Positions 62,612 to 64,000 of a stretch of 64,000 nt of DNA are shown here, in pieces. The position numbers and the translations under genes are program-made. Source of the stretch: Fidelibacterota bacterium (lineage in GTDB: Bacteria > Fidelibacterota > UBA8477 > JABMPR01); contig JABHBL010000057.1 in the NCBI GenBank assembly GCA_018673925.1, positions 164,978-228,977 of the forward strand, written 5' to 3'. A model generated the notes under the pieces. It was not told the DNA's origin and did not search any database. It worked only from the letters and a program-made list of their open reading frames with translations. The stretch's first letter is position 1, and every line of letters starts with the position of its first letter.

Positions 62612-62915
62612 AGAGCACACCGTGCTATAAATACCTGACCTAAGTCGGGTGTTATCACATTTTCTACCGCAAGCGTCTTGTCGCTGTCCGCGCCTTTTGT
62701 TGCTGGCGCTTTTCAGTATCTCCCCTCCTCAATGACTCCTTTTAAATTTGGTCACTCCGTATATATTTACATTACAATTAACAAGTCGGGGAGTAACATC
62801 TACCTCAGTAAAAGATCAAAAACATTTCAAGTGCCGGGTGATTCACAGCGGTTGCAACGTTATGGTTACCTCAAGCGCCTTATTCTAAAATTCAAACAGA
62901 ATTCTGGAGGTTCTC
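62612..62915. other. Intergenic region with palindrome
   Basis: About 300 bases between the SRPBCC gene and the SH3 lipoprotein. Contains the third palindrome (62628-62655). The frame 62678-62923 begins at TTG with no ribosome binding site and has no recognisable sequence, so I do not call it. Confidence 0.5.
62628..62655. repeat. Intergenic palindrome (copy 3 of 3, degenerate)
   Basis: ATAAATACCTGAC-CTAA-GTCGGGTGTTAT: arms pair over CCTGAC/GTCGGG and ATAA/TTAT, with mismatches. Seventeen bases after the SRPBCC stop. Confidence 0.65.
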
Positions 62916-63617
62916 GTGTTTAAGAAAACAAGTCTTATCCTGTTGTTAGCTATCTTTGCCCTTATGATTATCGGGTGTGAAAAAGAGGCACCAGCTAAGC
63001 CACCAGAACCACCAAAAGCAATTCCCACTGTATGTATATGGGATGAAGGCGTTCTGCGATCAGAAGCTACCCTGAAATCATCACTTGTATCAAATATGGC
63101 CCTTGGAGAAAAAGTTATTTGGCTGGGCGGTTCATCCATTGACACGGTAAAAAACATTACCTTTCTCAATGTCGAACTCTCGGACGGCACAACTGGATGG
63201 GCATCAAAGAGTTTATTAGCCACTGACGCCTTCCCAGCAGTGACCGTCATAAAGGAATTCATTTATCGTCGTCCTGACCTGGTAACTGAAACTAAAGTTA
63301 TGTTTGAACCCATGGAGATTTTGGCCGTTACAAAGGTGGCCGGAGACTGGGTTGAAGTTGTCGGTGAGAAAAATATGAAATCAGGATGGATCCATGCAAA
63401 AAATGTATCCAAAACTGACACAGATGTAGCAGTAGCCATCTTGGCCAAGAAAGCCCTGGCTGAAAAAGAGGTGGCAAAAAAAGTAGAAAAAATTGAATTT
63501 ATACTAAAGAATGCCGCATTTAAAGGATCTGTCTTTGAAAGTAAGCTGGAAGAGGAACTTGAAAAATATACTACGCCAGAACCTGCAGAAGTCGTGGAAG
63601 ACACGCCTGAACTATAA
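62916..63617 (+). CDS. Lipoprotein with SH3-like domains
   Basis: 233 residues, GTG start with GGAGG 5 bases upstream. Lipobox MIIGC with Cys21, then a Pro-rich linker. Residues 38-105 resemble a bacterial SH3 domain (GVLRSEATLKSSLVSNMALGEKVIWLG and GTTGWASKSLL), followed by a second SH3-like piece (IYRRPDLVTETKVMFEPMEILAV, GWIHAKNVS) and a charged helical tail. Such domains bind peptidoglycan or cell-wall peptides. An intrinsic terminator follows. Confidence 0.85.
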   Translation: MFKKTSLILLLAIFALMIIGCEKEAPAKPPEPPKAIPTVCIWDEGVLRSEATLKSSLVSNMALGEKVIWLGGSSIDTVKNITFLNVELSDGTTGWASKSLLATDAFPAVTVIKEFIYRRPDLVTETKVMFEPMEILAVTKVAGDWVEVVGEKNMKSGWIHAKNVSKTDTDVAVAILAKKALAEKEVAKKVEKIEFILKNAAFKGSVFESKLEEELEKYTTPEPAEVVEDTPEL

Positions 63618-63668
63618 CTACAAGACAGCTCAAAAACACGAATCTACTAGACACGATTATAACAGAAT

Positions 63669-63694
63669 GGGGCTCTATTTTTTAGCCCCTTTTT
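63669..63694 (+). terminator. Intrinsic terminator after the SH3 lipoprotein gene
   Basis: GGGGCT/AGCCCC stem (63669-63674 and 63684-63689) with a T-rich loop, followed by TTTTTG. Confidence 0.85.
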
Positions 63695-63755
63695 GTGTCG
63701 GGCAATCCAAGCTGAATGGACAGACAGTCAGGACTAATTTTTAAAGGAAAATGCT

Positions 63756-64000
63756 GTGAAGATGAATCGAATTGTTGTGCTCACTATATCCCTGTTGCTC
63801 CTTGCTGGATCACTTCTGGCCTATAAGCCAGCCAGCACCAAATTGGTCGATGCAGGTTGGGATCAAATTTCTTCCAATGATCTTGAAGCCGCGGAGAAAT
63901 CATTTTTAAAGGCCATTAAAAAGGATAAAACCAACCCCAGACCTTATCTGGCGCTATCATTTTTAATGCAGCTCTCTGAAAGGAATGAAGAGGCCTGGGA
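63756..64000 (+). CDS. TPR-repeat protein, exported (5' part only)
   Basis: GTG start with AAAGGA 7 bases upstream; the frame is open to the window end (81 codons). Signal peptide (VKMNRIVVLTISLLLLAGSLLA), then LVDAGWDQISSNDLEAAEKSFLKAIKKDKTNPRPYLALSF in two TPR-like helices (about 30-70), matching the consensus A-x-x-x-F-x-x-A-I-x-x-D-P-x-N. A tetratricopeptide scaffold; the remainder lies outside the window. Confidence 0.8.
   Translation, partial: MKMNRIVVLTISLLLLAGSLLAYKPASTKLVDAGWDQISSNDLEAAEKSFLKAIKKDKTNPRPYLALSFLMQLSERNEEAW

Noticed and set aside
62678..62923. Possible 81-residue gene between the SRPBCC and SH3 genes
   Set aside because: TTG start with no ribosome binding site, no recognisable sequence, and it overlaps the well-supported start of the SH3 lipoprotein.

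Overview
This window is a chromosomal segment of a Gram-negative bacterium of the FCB supergroup, most like Neomarinimicrobiota (Marinimicrobia/SAR406) or a close relative. The evidence is lipid A genes (lpxB, lpxK), a TonB-dependent receptor with an N-terminal carboxypeptidase-like domain, a PorV-like protein, two secreted proteins ending in type IX secretion (T9SS) sorting-like domains (one with the linker NFPNPFNPST), a DUF3078 protein and an SdrD_B/DUF11/choice-of-anchor-D giant protein. No rRNA, tRNA, IS element, prophage or CRISPR array was seen. The phylum call is inference from protein style only.

Layout. 1-9.9 kb: a cut-off M3 oligoendopeptidase F, an exported protein with an HEWYGH motif, a GroES plus DUF1844 pair, a SpoIID-like protein, and a two-gene signalling unit (a six-PAS HisKA_2 kinase and a lone receiver). 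10-13.1 kb: a DUF3078 outer-membrane protein, then a compact set with a structured leader, a 78-residue exported Cys-pair peptide, an exported propeller-like protein and a MauE/DoxX-like membrane protein. 13.2-25.5 kb: an M16C peptidase and a 3,056-residue surface protein. 26-31 kb: YjbR and TrpF-like genes, then a lipid A operon (Gfo/Idh oxidoreductase, lpxB, DUF374 acyltransferase, lpxK). 31-39.6 kb: M32, M16 and M1 peptidases, an SRPBCC protein and gpmI. 39.8-49 kb: a TetR regulator and a four-gene envelope unit (duplicated lectin-like T9SS cargo, TonB receptor, CxxCH/FN3 cargo, PorV-like). 49-62.6 kb: menaquinone methyltransferase, then a long plus-strand run that includes a CarF/TMEM189-like desaturase, FKBP, a PHP lipoprotein, a DeoC-like protein without its catalytic residues, LOG, a FucI-like protein, a PlsB-like acyltransferase, serine dehydratase, a probable selenoprotein and several exported proteins. 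62.9 kb to the end: an SH3 lipoprotein and the start of a TPR protein.

Strongest observations. (1) The small thioredoxin-like gene at 59031 is interrupted by one in-frame TGA exactly where relatives, as I recall the family, have Cys in a G-x-x-C-R-x-Y motif. A SECIS-like hairpin follows, and the continued frame overlaps the next gene's start, so it reads as an undescribed selenoprotein. (2) The DeoC homologue has replaced all three catalytic residues. (3) The conserved N-terminus of LpxB is encoded upstream of any ATG/GTG/TTG, and an ATAA junction stands where ATGA would be expected. (4) The peptide/propeller/MauE set resembles NVEALA-peptide loci of Bacteroidota. (5) The CarF-like desaturase raises the question of bacterial plasmalogens.
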